This document shows positions 45,136 through 54,803 of a DNA stretch of 64,000 bases, one piece after another. Under the pieces are notes generated by a model, which saw only the letters and a program-made list of their open reading frames with translations, ran no database searches and was not told the origin of the DNA. The DNA comes from G965207345 sp965207345 (GTDB taxonomy: Bacteria > Pseudomonadota > Gammaproteobacteria > PS1 > Pseudothioglobaceae), in NCBI GenBank assembly GCA_965207345.1, contig OZ242280.1, positions 1,116,001-1,180,000 on the forward strand. Direction: 5' to 3'. Within the stretch, counting starts at the first letter, position 1. Each line of letters begins with the position of its first letter. The position numbers and the translations under genes are program-made.

Positions 45136-46317
45136 ATGGCATGGAATGATAAAAAAGATAGTAATATTTTTGGTGCAAATAACCCTCCTGAGTTGGATGA
45201 GATAATTACGAAATTCAAAGAAAAATTTGCTAAGTTTAGCGGAGGAGGAGGGGGAGGAGATAAACGTGGGCCAGGCAATATTAAAATTGGCAATCTCGGG
45301 GCTAGTTTTAAAATTATTGTTGTATTAGCTCTACTAATTTGGTTGGCGTTTGGATTTTATATTGTTGATACAGGTGAGCGTGGTGTTGTGTTGCGTTTTG
45401 GAGAATTTCAAAATGAAACTTTAGCAGGTCCGCACTGGCATTTTCCTTATCCAATTGAGACTGTTAATATTGTTAAAATTGATGAAATTCGTAGTGCAAA
45501 AATTGGTTTTCGCAGTATCAATACAAATGATAATCGCCAGGTTACAGGTAATGTTACCTCAGAATCGCTCATGCTTACCAAAGATGAAAACATTGTTGAT
45601 GCCAAGTTTGAAGTGCAATATCGTATTAAAGATGCTAGAGCATATTTATTTAATGTGGCTAATCCGCATTTAACGCTTAGGCAAATTTCTGAAAGTATGA
45701 TTCGTTTGGTTGTTGGACGCAATGATATGGATTTTATTTTAACCGAAGGTCGTAGCGCAGTTGTCAATGATATTGAAGAAGGTGCGCAAAAATTACTTGA
45801 TTTTTATCAAGTAGGTTTACTCATTACGACGGTTAACATGATTGATGTTCAAGCGCCTGAACAAGTTCAAGATGCTTTTAGTGATGTAGTTAAATCACGC
45901 GAAGATAAGGAGCGTTTAGTCAATGAAGCAGAGACCTACTCTAATGGTATTTTGCCACAAGCGCGCGGTGCAAGTGCTAGAATGCTAGAAGAAGCACAAG
46001 CCTATAGATCTCGAGTTATTTCTAAAGCAGAAGGGGAGACTAACCGTTTTAATAGTATCAGAAGAGAATATGAAAAAGCACCAGAAGTTACTAGAGAGCG
46101 TCTTTATTTAGAGACAATTGAAAATGTTTTAGTAAACACCAGCAAAATTGTTGTTGATAGTAGGGGAAATAATGTAATGTATTTTCCCATAGATAAACTT
46201 GGTAAACAATTTAGTGGCGAGCAGAAAAAAATTAATCAGGCGCCACCTCAAACCAATTCTAACCGCAATGTAAATAATGGCGTTAGAAATATTTTTAGAA
46301 ATAGAGAAGTGCGATAG
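45136..46317 (+). CDS. hflK: FtsH protease modulator HflK
   Basis: HflK with HflC forms the large membrane cage around FtsH. The 393-residue protein has a glycine-rich N-terminal stretch (six Gly, about 38-43), one membrane helix (about 60-78) and a SPFH/band-7 domain beginning VDTGERGVVLRFGEF. I prefer the ATG at 45136 because GGGA lies just upstream and the protein then starts MAWND as in the family. Confidence 0.94.
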   Translation: MAWNDKKDSNIFGANNPPELDEIITKFKEKFAKFSGGGGGGDKRGPGNIKIGNLGASFKIIVVLALLIWLAFGFYIVDTGERGVVLRFGEFQNETLAGPHWHFPYPIETVNIVKIDEIRSAKIGFRSINTNDNRQVTGNVTSESLMLTKDENIVDAKFEVQYRIKDARAYLFNVANPHLTLRQISESMIRLVVGRNDMDFILTEGRSAVVNDIEEGAQKLLDFYQVGLLITTVNMIDVQAPEQVQDAFSDVVKSREDKERLVNEAETYSNGILPQARGASARMLEEAQAYRSRVISKAEGETNRFNSIRREYEKAPEVTRERLYLETIENVLVNTSKIVVDSRGNNVMYFPIDKLGKQFSGEQKKINQAPPQTNSNRNVNNGVRNIFRNREVR

Positions 46318-46346
46318 CACATCATTGTAACTATTAAGGTAGAGAT

Positions 46347-47216
46347 ATGCAAAAAATAATTATAGCACTTGCTGTTTTATTCGTCGCTCTTGCTTTTTCA
46401 GCGGTTTATACTGTTAATGAGGCGCAAATTGCCGTTAAATTTCGCTTAGGAGAGATTGTCTCGGTTGAAGATAAAGCAGGCCTTTATTTTAAAACGCCAT
46501 TTATCAATAATGTGCGTATTTTTGACAAAAGAGTACAAACCCTAGATGCTAGACCTGAGCGATTTTTAACAGGTGAAAAGAAAAATGTTATTGTTGATTC
46601 TTATCTTAAGTGGCGTATTTCAAATGCGAAAACTTTTTACACATCCACGGGTGGGGATATTAGTCGTGCAAATGAACGTTTAGCACAAATTATTAAAACA
46701 GGTCTTAAAAGTGAATTTAGCAAACGCACTATTGCAGAAGTGGTATCAGGCGAGCGCACAGAAATTATGCAAAATTTAGCACAACTTGCTAAATCTGATA
46801 TTTTGGAGTTTGGCATTGATATTATTGATGTGCGTATTAAACGTATTGACTTAGCAAAAGATGTGAGCAATTCAGTTTATGATAGAATGCGTACTGAAAG
46901 GCAAAGAGTTGCTAAAGATTTTCGTTCTAAAGGTGCAGAAGAAGCAGAAAAAATTCGTGCTTTAGCGGATAGAAAACGTACAATCATTGTAGCAGACGCC
47001 TACAGAGATTCTGAGAAAATTCGTGGTGAAGGTGATGCAATATCAGCAGAAACTTACGCAAAAACTTATAATAAAAACCGAGAATTTTATTTCCTATACC
47101 GTAGTTTAGAATCTTATAAAAAATCTTTTACAAGCAAGAATGATATTTTAGTGTTGGATCCAAACTCAAATTTTTTCCGTTATCTTAATCTCACAGGAAG
47201 TAATCCAAGTCAGTGA
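46347..47216 (+). CDS. hflC: FtsH protease modulator HflC
   Basis: The 289-residue SPFH protein has an N-terminal membrane helix (about 3-22), the opening VYTVNEAQIAVKFRLGEI, RVQTLDARPERFLT (near 63-76) and SKRTIAEVVSGER (near 130-142). It follows hflK after 29 bases, the obligate order. Confidence 0.95.
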   Translation: MQKIIIALAVLFVALAFSAVYTVNEAQIAVKFRLGEIVSVEDKAGLYFKTPFINNVRIFDKRVQTLDARPERFLTGEKKNVIVDSYLKWRISNAKTFYTSTGGDISRANERLAQIIKTGLKSEFSKRTIAEVVSGERTEIMQNLAQLAKSDILEFGIDIIDVRIKRIDLAKDVSNSVYDRMRTERQRVAKDFRSKGAEEAEKIRALADRKRTIIVADAYRDSEKIRGEGDAISAETYAKTYNKNREFYFLYRSLESYKKSFTSKNDILVLDPNSNFFRYLNLTGSNPSQ

Positions 47217-47257
47217 TTATTATTTATAAATTCCTATTTGGTGTTGGAATTTAGTTT

Positions 47258-48400
47258 ATGGCAATGTGGCAACTGCCTCAAGGCATTAGTGATTTATCTC
47301 TAGCTCAAACCCAGTTATTGGAACAAATACGGCGTCAACTTATTGATGTTTATCATTCTTGGGGTTACAAACTAGTGATAACGCCGATGGCTGAATACGA
47401 AAAATCTCTATCTACTTCGCTAGGCAATGATTTAAAAACTTTTAGATTAGTTGATCCAGATACCAATCAATTATTAGCAGTCCGCTCTGATATTACACCA
47501 CAAATTGCGCGTCTTGACGCCAAATACACTAAAAACAATGCAGTAGCAAGATTTTGTTATTTTGAGTCAATCTTAAAAGCTTGTGCTGATGATTTTTATG
47601 ATACGCGCAATCCCATTCAAGCAGGTGCAGAATTATACGGTTCAGATGATTTATACTCAGATTTAGAAATTATTAATATCATGTTAGAATCGCTTTATGT
47701 TATTGGTTTTAAAAAAAATTTATTATTACATCTAGGCCATACTGGCATTTTTGAAGAGCTAACAGAAAAACTCGTATTATCACATGAAGAGCGTATGTAT
47801 TTATGCAATATATTTATGCGTAAATCAAAACCAGATTTGCAAGAATTTTTAAATAAAAAACCATCACAAGATGCTAATTTATTGAAAAATTTAATAGCTC
47901 TAGAAGGCGATAAACAAACGCTTAAAAAAGCACGTGAACTTTATGGATATAGTAAAAAAATAAATACTATTTTAGATAGTTTATATGCACTGAGTGAAAA
48001 ATTAACACACACACGCGCTGATATTTATTTTGATTTAGCCACACCAAAATCACACGCTTATTACACAGGATTATTATTTGCCTGTTATCATAAAAATTAT
48101 AATCGCCCTCTAGCACAAGGTGGACGTTATAGTGACTTAGGCGAGCGTTTTGGTAATAATCGCAGTGCAACTGGTTTTTCTTTGGATATAAAATTTTTAA
48201 TTAATGCAAGTGATGTGAATTATCAAATACAAAAGAAAACTTTGTTTGTTGCATACATAGTAGATGAAAGTTTGAAAAAATTCATAGATACATTAAGAAT
48301 ATCAGGATATATTATTGTGCAAACTTTTGATGAAGCAACACCATCTGATTTTATCAAAATAAATAATAAATGGCATATTAAAAAAAATGAAGATGACTAA
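47258..48400 (+). CDS. hisZ: ATP phosphoribosyltransferase regulatory subunit HisZ
   Basis: HisZ is a catalytically dead paralogue of histidyl-tRNA synthetase that joins the short HisG to start histidine synthesis. The 380-residue protein has LPQGISDL near residues 5-12, a class II core with AVRSDITPQIARL (near 70-82), and GLLFACYHKNYNRPLAQGGRYSDLGERFG (about 269-297), without the anticodon-binding domain. Its presence implies short-form HisG elsewhere. hflC-hisZ-purA is a betaproteobacterial-type order. Confidence 0.92.
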   Translation: MAMWQLPQGISDLSLAQTQLLEQIRRQLIDVYHSWGYKLVITPMAEYEKSLSTSLGNDLKTFRLVDPDTNQLLAVRSDITPQIARLDAKYTKNNAVARFCYFESILKACADDFYDTRNPIQAGAELYGSDDLYSDLEIINIMLESLYVIGFKKNLLLHLGHTGIFEELTEKLVLSHEERMYLCNIFMRKSKPDLQEFLNKKPSQDANLLKNLIALEGDKQTLKKARELYGYSKKINTILDSLYALSEKLTHTRADIYFDLATPKSHAYYTGLLFACYHKNYNRPLAQGGRYSDLGERFGNNRSATGFSLDIKFLINASDVNYQIQKKTLFVAYIVDESLKKFIDTLRISGYIIVQTFDEATPSDFIKINNKWHIKKNEDD

Positions 48401-49730
48401 AAATATTGTCATTACAGGGCTACAATGGGGCGATGAAGGAAAGGGTAAAATTGTTGATTTAATTACTGATAAAGCCCAGGTTGTTGTGCGCTTTCAGGGT
48501 GGACATAATGCTGGACATACCTTAGTTGTCAATGGTAAAAAAACTATATTGCATCTTATTCCATCTGGCATTTTAAGAAAAAACATATATTGTTTTATTG
48601 CACACGGTGTTGTGCTTTCAATGCCAGATTTATTGAAGGAGATGGCTGAGCTAGAACAATCTGGTATAGAAATAAAATCGCGTCTTAAAATAAGTGTTGC
48701 CTGTCCGCTCATTCTTCCCTATCACGTTGCTCTAGATAGGGCAAGGGAAGAATACAGCGGTAAAAAAGCTATCGGTACAACAGGTCGCGGAATTGGTCCT
48801 GCGTATGAGGATAAAATTGCTAGACGCGCTCTTAAAATAGGCGATTTACTTAATCCAGAGGAGTTTAGCCAAAAACTAAAAGAAGTGATGAGGTATCATA
48901 ATTTTATGCTAGAGCATTATTATCATAAACCTGGCATTGATTATAAAAAAACGTGTAACAAAGCCTTAGCACAAATTAAGTTGTTAGCACCAATGATAAC
49001 CGATGTGCGTAGTGAAATTTATAAGCATATTGGAGGTGGGGACAATATTTTATTTGAAGGTGCACAAGGTGCATTACTTGATATTGACCAGGGCACTTAT
49101 CCATTTGTCACCTCCTCTAATACTACTACTGGCGGTGCAATAGTAGGTGCTGGTATTGGTATAAAGGATATTGACTATGTTTTAGGGGTTGTAAAGGTTT
49201 ACACTACACGCGTTGGCGCTGGGCCTTTTCCAAGCGAATTAATATATAATTTAACGAGTGATAAAGGTGATATTATCGGCAAAAAGCTTGGTTCATTAGG
49301 ACATGAGTTTGGCGCAACAACTGGGCGACAACGCCGCTGTGGCTGGTTGGATATGGTAACGCTAAAACACACATTACAATTAAATTCTGTAAATGCTATT
49401 TGCCTAACAAAATTAGATGTGCTAGATACACTAGAGCATATTAAAATTTGCATTCATTATGAATTAAACGGTAAAATACTTGACACACCACCAACTTTGG
49501 TGCAAGATTATGCGAAAGTTAAACCAATTTATTTGGAAATGCCAGGTTGGCAGACTAAAACTAAATCAGTGCGCTCATTTGCTAATTTACCCCAAGCAGC
49601 TAAAGCGTATATTGCCAAAATTGAAAAATTATCAGGTGTGCCAATAGATATTATTTCGTTGGGTGCTGAGAGAGAGGAAACACTCGTCTTACACCACCCA
49701 TTTGCTAACCAGCGTGCTTCTAAAGATTAA
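48387..49730 (+). CDS. purA: adenylosuccinate synthetase
   Basis: PurA makes adenylosuccinate from IMP, aspartate and GTP. The 447-residue protein has GLQWGDEGKGKIVD (about 11-24), GGHNAGHT (about 39-46), IGTTGRGIGPAY (about 129-140) and FGATTGRQRRCGWLD (about 310-324). The start overlaps the hisZ 3' end by 14 bases (or 8 if the second ATG is used), so the two are coupled. Confidence 0.96.
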   Translation: MKMTKNIVITGLQWGDEGKGKIVDLITDKAQVVVRFQGGHNAGHTLVVNGKKTILHLIPSGILRKNIYCFIAHGVVLSMPDLLKEMAELEQSGIEIKSRLKISVACPLILPYHVALDRAREEYSGKKAIGTTGRGIGPAYEDKIARRALKIGDLLNPEEFSQKLKEVMRYHNFMLEHYYHKPGIDYKKTCNKALAQIKLLAPMITDVRSEIYKHIGGGDNILFEGAQGALLDIDQGTYPFVTSSNTTTGGAIVGAGIGIKDIDYVLGVVKVYTTRVGAGPFPSELIYNLTSDKGDIIGKKLGSLGHEFGATTGRQRRCGWLDMVTLKHTLQLNSVNAICLTKLDVLDTLEHIKICIHYELNGKILDTPPTLVQDYAKVKPIYLEMPGWQTKTKSVRSFANLPQAAKAYIAKIEKLSGVPIDIISLGAEREETLVLHHPFANQRASKD

Positions 49731-49809
49731 TGCTTTTAAAAAAGTAATATAATTTTAAAAAATATAAAAATATTCCAAAAAAAGTAGTACAGTGTAATAC
49801 CTTCATGTT

Positions 49810-51957
49810 ATGAAAAAAGATCCATATTTAGCTAGAGAACATTCAAAATATAAAAATCCTGTTGCTAGCAGAGAACATATTTTAAATCTTATCAAACATA
49901 AAAAACGTTTGCATAAAACACAATTATTTCAATTATTAAACCTTAAAGAAACAGAGAGACACCCGCTTTCTTATCGCTTAAAGGCAATGTTGCGAGATAA
50001 GCAAATTAGTCTTAATCACAAAGGTGAGCTGACGTTGTTTGATACTAATTCTGTAGAAGTTGGTAGAGTTATTGCTCATCCTAAAGGTTTTGGCTTTGTT
50101 GCTTTAGAGTTAGGTGGTAAAGACTTACGCCTTTCTAAAACACAAATGCAGTTTGTGTTTCATGGTGAAATAGTTGTAGTACGCCGACTTGTTAATAGTT
50201 TGGATGCCAGGATTGCGCATATCAAAGAACGTATTAAAACAATTGTTGGAAAAATTGTGATAGACAAAGATGGGCACAGCTATTTGGAAGCAGATGATGC
50301 ACGTATTTTTCATAAAATTTTGATTATGAACTTTAGTAAAAAATATAAACTACATCAGGTAGTAGTAGCAAAAATTGTGCATTATCCAAGTTTTAAAAAA
50401 GTAGCAAAAGTTAAAATTATTAGCATATTAGGTGATTATCTTGCTAAGGGGTTAGAAGTTGAAACGGCACTACTTCGTTATCAAATTCCGAAAGAATTTA
50501 GTGAAAAAACGCAGCAAGAGGCAAAACAAATTGCAATTCAAGTAAATGCACAAGATAAAAAAGATCGTCAAGATTTAACTAACTTAGCATTTATTACTAT
50601 TGATGGAGAGGATTCTCGTGATTTTGACGATGCAGTTTATGCACAAAAAATGGCTAAAAATTGGCGTTTATGGGTTTGTATTGCCGATGTTTCTCATTAT
50701 GTTAAACCAAATACATGCCTGGATAAAGCGGCAATGAAACGTGCGAATTCAGTTTATTTTCCAAGTCGTGTTATACCAATGCTACCAGAATCTCTTTCTA
50801 ATGGTATTTGCTCATTAAATCCGCTTGTAGAAAGGCTTTGTTTAGCTTGTGAAATGATTATTAGCGCAAGTGGAAAATTATCTAGTTATAAATTTTATCC
50901 TGCTGTAATACGCTCGAATGCGCGTATGACGTATCAAGAAGTTGAGAATATATTAACTGATGTGCATTCAACGCATAAAAATAAAGCTATTTATAATAAT
51001 ATTTTAGCTTTATCCGCGCTCTATAAAAAACTTCTAGTTACGCGTATAAAACGCGGTGCACTCGTTTTTGAGCGTACAACAAGTAAATTTATTTTAGATG
51101 ATAACGATAAAATCAAGCATATCACTAAAAATAAGCCTTTACGCTCTGGGCAAATTATTGAAGAGTGTATGTTGCTTGCTAATCAAAGTGCTGCCCAATT
51201 TTTAGACGAACATAAGCAAGCCCTCCTTTATCGTGTGCATGCGCAGCCAAAAGTTGAAAAATTAGAAGATACTGTACGATTATTAAATTCATTAGGCATT
51301 AATGTTGTTAAAAATCGTTTAACTAGTACAAAATATTTAATGGATATTTTGAAAAAAGCTAAAATACAATTTGATGAAAATATTATTCAAAACATTATAC
51401 TTCGCAGTATGCAAACTGCAATTTATAGCATAAAAAATAGTGGTCATTTTGGACTAGCTTTAAGTCAATATACGCATTTCACCTCACCTATTCGCCGCTA
51501 TCCTGATTTATTGACACATCGCCTAATTAAAAATGTGCTTCGGCTTAAAAAACAAAGAATAAATCAAAGTCAGTCAATGATAGACAAAGAAAATCAATCT
51601 CTAGTAAGAATTGCCCAGCATGTTTCACAGCAAGAAAGAAATGCAGAGGAAGCTAGCAGAGATGTGGAAAAATGGTTAAAGTGTGAATTTATGAGTCATA
51701 AACTTGGCTCCATTTATGCAGGTGTTATTGCTGGAGTGAGTAATTTAGGTATCTTTGTAACTTTATCTGATACTCTAGTTGAGGGTTTAATTCCATTAAA
51801 AACACTTGGTCGCGATTATTTTTTTGATAACACACTTTTTTGTTTAATGAGTAATACAGATACAAAGAAATATTGCTTAGGAAATTGTATCAAAATTCAA
51901 GTTGCTAACGTTTATTTAAATACTCGTATGATTGAGTTTAGTGAAGTGCAGAATTAA
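49810..51957 (+). CDS. rnr: ribonuclease R
   Basis: This 3'-5' exoribonuclease has an N-terminal helix-turn-helix region (about 25-75), cold-shock-like domains, the RNB catalytic core with TIDGEDSRDFDDAVYA (about 263-278, the metal-binding aspartates) and HFTSPIRRYPDLLTHRLI (near 557-574), and a C-terminal S1 domain (about 635-712). At 715 residues it is shorter than E. coli RNase R and lacks the long basic tail. It lies between purA and nuoA. Confidence 0.94.
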   Translation: MKKDPYLAREHSKYKNPVASREHILNLIKHKKRLHKTQLFQLLNLKETERHPLSYRLKAMLRDKQISLNHKGELTLFDTNSVEVGRVIAHPKGFGFVALELGGKDLRLSKTQMQFVFHGEIVVVRRLVNSLDARIAHIKERIKTIVGKIVIDKDGHSYLEADDARIFHKILIMNFSKKYKLHQVVVAKIVHYPSFKKVAKVKIISILGDYLAKGLEVETALLRYQIPKEFSEKTQQEAKQIAIQVNAQDKKDRQDLTNLAFITIDGEDSRDFDDAVYAQKMAKNWRLWVCIADVSHYVKPNTCLDKAAMKRANSVYFPSRVIPMLPESLSNGICSLNPLVERLCLACEMIISASGKLSSYKFYPAVIRSNARMTYQEVENILTDVHSTHKNKAIYNNILALSALYKKLLVTRIKRGALVFERTTSKFILDDNDKIKHITKNKPLRSGQIIEECMLLANQSAAQFLDEHKQALLYRVHAQPKVEKLEDTVRLLNSLGINVVKNRLTSTKYLMDILKKAKIQFDENIIQNIILRSMQTAIYSIKNSGHFGLALSQYTHFTSPIRRYPDLLTHRLIKNVLRLKKQRINQSQSMIDKENQSLVRIAQHVSQQERNAEEASRDVEKWLKCEFMSHKLGSIYAGVIAGVSNLGIFVTLSDTLVEGLIPLKTLGRDYFFDNTLFCLMSNTDTKKYCLGNCIKIQVANVYLNTRMIEFSEVQN

Positions 51958-52037
51958 ATTATCTTGTTGTGATAAAATCAATTCATCTTAGAGGGTGTGA
52001 GTTTAAAAATAATTGGCTTTGAAAGGTAATTGTTGCT

Positions 52038-52400
52038 ATGTTATTAATAGAAAATTATTTACCAGTTGTCGTGTTTTTAATGATTGGCTTTATGTTTGGT
52101 GTTGCCCCTATGCTTCTTGGCCGCTTGCTTGCACCGCACAAACCAAGCAAAGAGAAGTATTCACAATTTGAATGCGGTTTTCCCGTTTTTGAAGATTCAC
52201 GTATGCGTTTTGATATTCGTTATTATTTAGTTGCCATTTTATTTATTTTATTTGATATTGAAGTAATTTTTGTTTTTCCGTGGGCAGTGGTGCAATCACA
52301 GCTTGCTTGGTTTGGTTTTATTGCAATGAGTATTTTTTTACTCGTTTTAGTTGTTGGCTTTATTTATGAATGGAAAAAAGGTGCGTTAGAATGGGAATAA
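52038..52400 (+). CDS. nuoA: NADH-quinone oxidoreductase subunit A
   Basis: The 120-residue membrane subunit has three helices and the conserved YSQFECGFPVFEDSRMRFDIRYYLVAILFILFDIE region (about 41-75), which contains the loop Cys near the quinone channel. It begins the nuo operon, 80 bases after rnr, with AAAGG about 12 bases before the ATG. Confidence 0.95.
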   Translation: MLLIENYLPVVVFLMIGFMFGVAPMLLGRLLAPHKPSKEKYSQFECGFPVFEDSRMRFDIRYYLVAILFILFDIEVIFVFPWAVVQSQLAWFGFIAMSIFLLVLVVGFIYEWKKGALEWE

Positions 52401-52476
52401 TTTTTTAAAATTTTAGTCTTATTGAATAAAAAATTTGCATAAATAATACTTTTTAAATTTATAATTCCAAATTATA

Positions 52477-52956
52477 ATGGCAATAGAAGGCTTAATGAAA
52501 CAAGGTTTTATCACGGCTTCATTTGATAAAATCATCAATTGGGCGCGCGCAGGTTCCCTTTGGCCCATGACTTTTGGTTTGGCATGTTGTGCAGTAGAAA
52601 TGATGGAGGCAGGTTCATCTCGTTATGATTTAGATCGTTTTGGTATTATTTTTCGTCCAACACCACGGCAATCTGATTTAATGATTGTAGCAGGGACGCT
52701 AACTAATAAAATGGCGCCTGCTTTGCGTAAAGTTTATGATCAAATGCCTCATCCAAAGTGGGTGATTTCTATGGGCTCATGCGCTAATGGTGGTGGCTAC
52801 TATCATTATTCTTATTCAGTTGTTAGAGGTTGTGATCGCATTGTGCCTGTTGATATTTATGTCCCTGGCTGTCCACCAACTGCAGAAGCTCTGCTTTACG
52901 GCATTATACAGCTCCAAGCGAAAATTAAACGCACTGACACCATTGCTAGAACTTAA
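52477..52956 (+). CDS. nuoB: NADH-quinone oxidoreductase subunit B
   Basis: NuoB carries cluster N2, the last iron-sulfur centre before quinone. The 159-residue protein has the tandem cysteines in ACCAVEMM (near 36-43), GSCANGGG (near 100-107) and PGCPPTAEALLYG (near 131-143), giving the four N2 ligands. Confidence 0.96.
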   Translation: MAIEGLMKQGFITASFDKIINWARAGSLWPMTFGLACCAVEMMEAGSSRYDLDRFGIIFRPTPRQSDLMIVAGTLTNKMAPALRKVYDQMPHPKWVISMGSCANGGGYYHYSYSVVRGCDRIVPVDIYVPGCPPTAEALLYGIIQLQAKIKRTDTIART

Positions 52957-53018
52957 AGTAAACAAAGTATAAGGGCGTAAAATTTATAAAGAAGTTTAAA
53001 AGTTAAATTTAAAAAATA

Positions 53019-53702
53019 GTGCGCGCATTAAAAGAAAAATTAATAAAAGCATTTGGTGAAAATTGCATACATGATGCTTTTGATGAATTAACACTCACTG
53101 TGTCAGTTAAAGATATTTTGCTAAGTTGTAAACAACTAAGAGATGACTTTAATTTTGATATGCTTATTGATTTATGTGGTGTTGATTATTTAGTTTATGG
53201 TAAAGCAGAATGGGCACACAAAGAGGCAGATTCTGGTTTTAGTCGCGCACGTTTTGATCTTAGTGATGATAGCAGTGAAATGGCAGTGTCTTTAACACCA
53301 GAAAAAACAGATATTTCAGCCGAAGATGATAAAACATCACAGAAGCGTTTTGCGGTAGTTTATCATTTACTTTCAAGTAAAAATAATGAGCGCCTACGTC
53401 TTAAAACTTATCTTAATACAAATGAGCCTTTTATTGCCTCTGTCATTTCAATTTGGCCTGTTGCAAACTGGTATGAGCGTGAAGCTTTTGATTTATTTGG
53501 CTTTTTATTTGAAGGACATGATGATTTACGCCGTATCTTAACCGATTATGGGTTTGTGGGGCATCCGCTACGTAAAGATTTTCCTATGATTGGCGAAGTA
53601 GAGATGCGCTATGATGAAAAATTAGGGCGTGTAGTTTATGAACCTGTGACTATTGAGTCTAATATCAGTGTGCCTAAGGTAATTAGAAATAAACCATCAT
53701 AA
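53019..53702 (+). CDS. nuoC: NADH-quinone oxidoreductase subunit C
   Basis: NuoC is a peripheral-arm subunit. The 227-residue protein has DLCGVDYLVYG early and WYEREAFDLFGFLFEGHDDLRRILTDYGFVGHPLRKDFP (about 150-188), the family signature. An acidic insertion (about 66-108) lies between the two halves; similar insertions occur in beta- and xanthomonad-type NuoC. The start is GTG at 53019. Confidence 0.94.
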   Translation: MRALKEKLIKAFGENCIHDAFDELTLTVSVKDILLSCKQLRDDFNFDMLIDLCGVDYLVYGKAEWAHKEADSGFSRARFDLSDDSSEMAVSLTPEKTDISAEDDKTSQKRFAVVYHLLSSKNNERLRLKTYLNTNEPFIASVISIWPVANWYEREAFDLFGFLFEGHDDLRRILTDYGFVGHPLRKDFPMIGEVEMRYDEKLGRVVYEPVTIESNISVPKVIRNKPS

Positions 53703-53714
53703 AAATAAATAAAA

Positions 53715-54803
53715 ATGCTTGAGCGTTTAGAAAAAATTAAAAAAGACATTATTAATAGCCAATACCCAAATGAAATTAGTGTAATTGATGGAATTATTAA
53801 GCCTCTTTTGCACGCATTAAATTGGGATATTTTTGATACAATTGATAATGTTATACCTGAATATTCAATTGCTGGGAAGCGTGTTGACATTGCCCTATGT
53901 TATCAAAAAAAATCTTATGTGTTTGTAGAATGTAAAAGAATGGGTGGTATTGATGATAATGCTCAGGAACAATTATTAAATTATGCTTTTCACGAAGGTG
54001 TGCCTATGGCAATTTTAACCGATGGTAGGCACTGGAATTTTTATTTACCAGCAGAGCAAGGTAAGTTTAGAGAGAGGCAATTTTATCAATTAGATTTAGT
54101 AGAAAGAGAGACAGTAGATATTAAAAACAAATTAAATAGATATTTAAAACGTGAATTTGTTATAAGCGGCAAGGCAATTGAAAATGCCAAAAAAGATTAT
54201 AAAGATGTCAAGAAAGATAAAGAAATTATTACTCAATTACCAAAAGCATGGAAGGCATTAATTGAGGATAAAGATGAGCTTTTAGTTGAGGTATTAGCAG
54301 AAAAAGTAGAAAGTATGTGTGGCTATAAAGTAAGTGAAAAAGCAGTGCTATATTTTTTGCATACTTTAAATTTAAAAGAAAATAAAAAAATAGAAAAACC
54401 TGTAAAAACAATATCTAATAACAATAACTTAATGAACAATAAAACCAACTTGCAAAAACCTTGGTTTGAATTTAGAGGTAAAACATATTCAGCAAAAAGT
54501 AATGTAGACATGGTAGTTCAAATTATTCCATTATTATTTCCAGATGGTGATTTAAGTCTAATTGAAAAGAGCCATGATAAGCGTATTAATACAAAAGCAA
54601 GAAGTTTGGTATCTCGTGATATAAATACGTTATATAAAAATAAAGATAGAGGTTGGATAGAAGGAAAATATAGAAAAATTTCCCCTGGTTGGTATATAGG
54701 TACAAATTATGGCACTTCTGATTATAAAGATAAAATAAAAGCAATATGTGAGTTATGTGGCATTGCTTATGATGAAGAGCTCATTGTTAAGTGGAAATAT
54801 TAA
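53715..54803 (+). CDS. stand-alone HsdR N-terminal-type PD-(D/E)xK nuclease-like protein inside the nuo operon
   Basis: The 362-residue protein has an N-terminal HSDR_N-type domain. PEYSIAGKRVDIAL followed by YVFVECKR gives the nuclease pattern Glu49, Asp58, Glu72-x-Lys74, then QEQLLNYA (about 84-91) and TDGRHWNFYLP (about 102-112). The middle is lysine-rich and helical, and the C-terminal about 100 residues form a separate region that I do not recognise. No helicase motor is present, so it is not a full type I restriction subunit. It lies between nuoC and nuoD, where no gene is expected; its TAA shares one base with the nuoD ATG (TAATG). No good ribosome-binding site precedes it. DNA cleavage is inferred from motifs only. 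Confidence 0.78.
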   Translation: MLERLEKIKKDIINSQYPNEISVIDGIIKPLLHALNWDIFDTIDNVIPEYSIAGKRVDIALCYQKKSYVFVECKRMGGIDDNAQEQLLNYAFHEGVPMAILTDGRHWNFYLPAEQGKFRERQFYQLDLVERETVDIKNKLNRYLKREFVISGKAIENAKKDYKDVKKDKEIITQLPKAWKALIEDKDELLVEVLAEKVESMCGYKVSEKAVLYFLHTLNLKENKKIEKPVKTISNNNNLMNNKTNLQKPWFEFRGKTYSAKSNVDMVVQIIPLLFPDGDLSLIEKSHDKRINTKARSLVSRDINTLYKNKDRGWIEGKYRKISPGWYIGTNYGTSDYKDKIKAICELCGIAYDEELIVKWKY

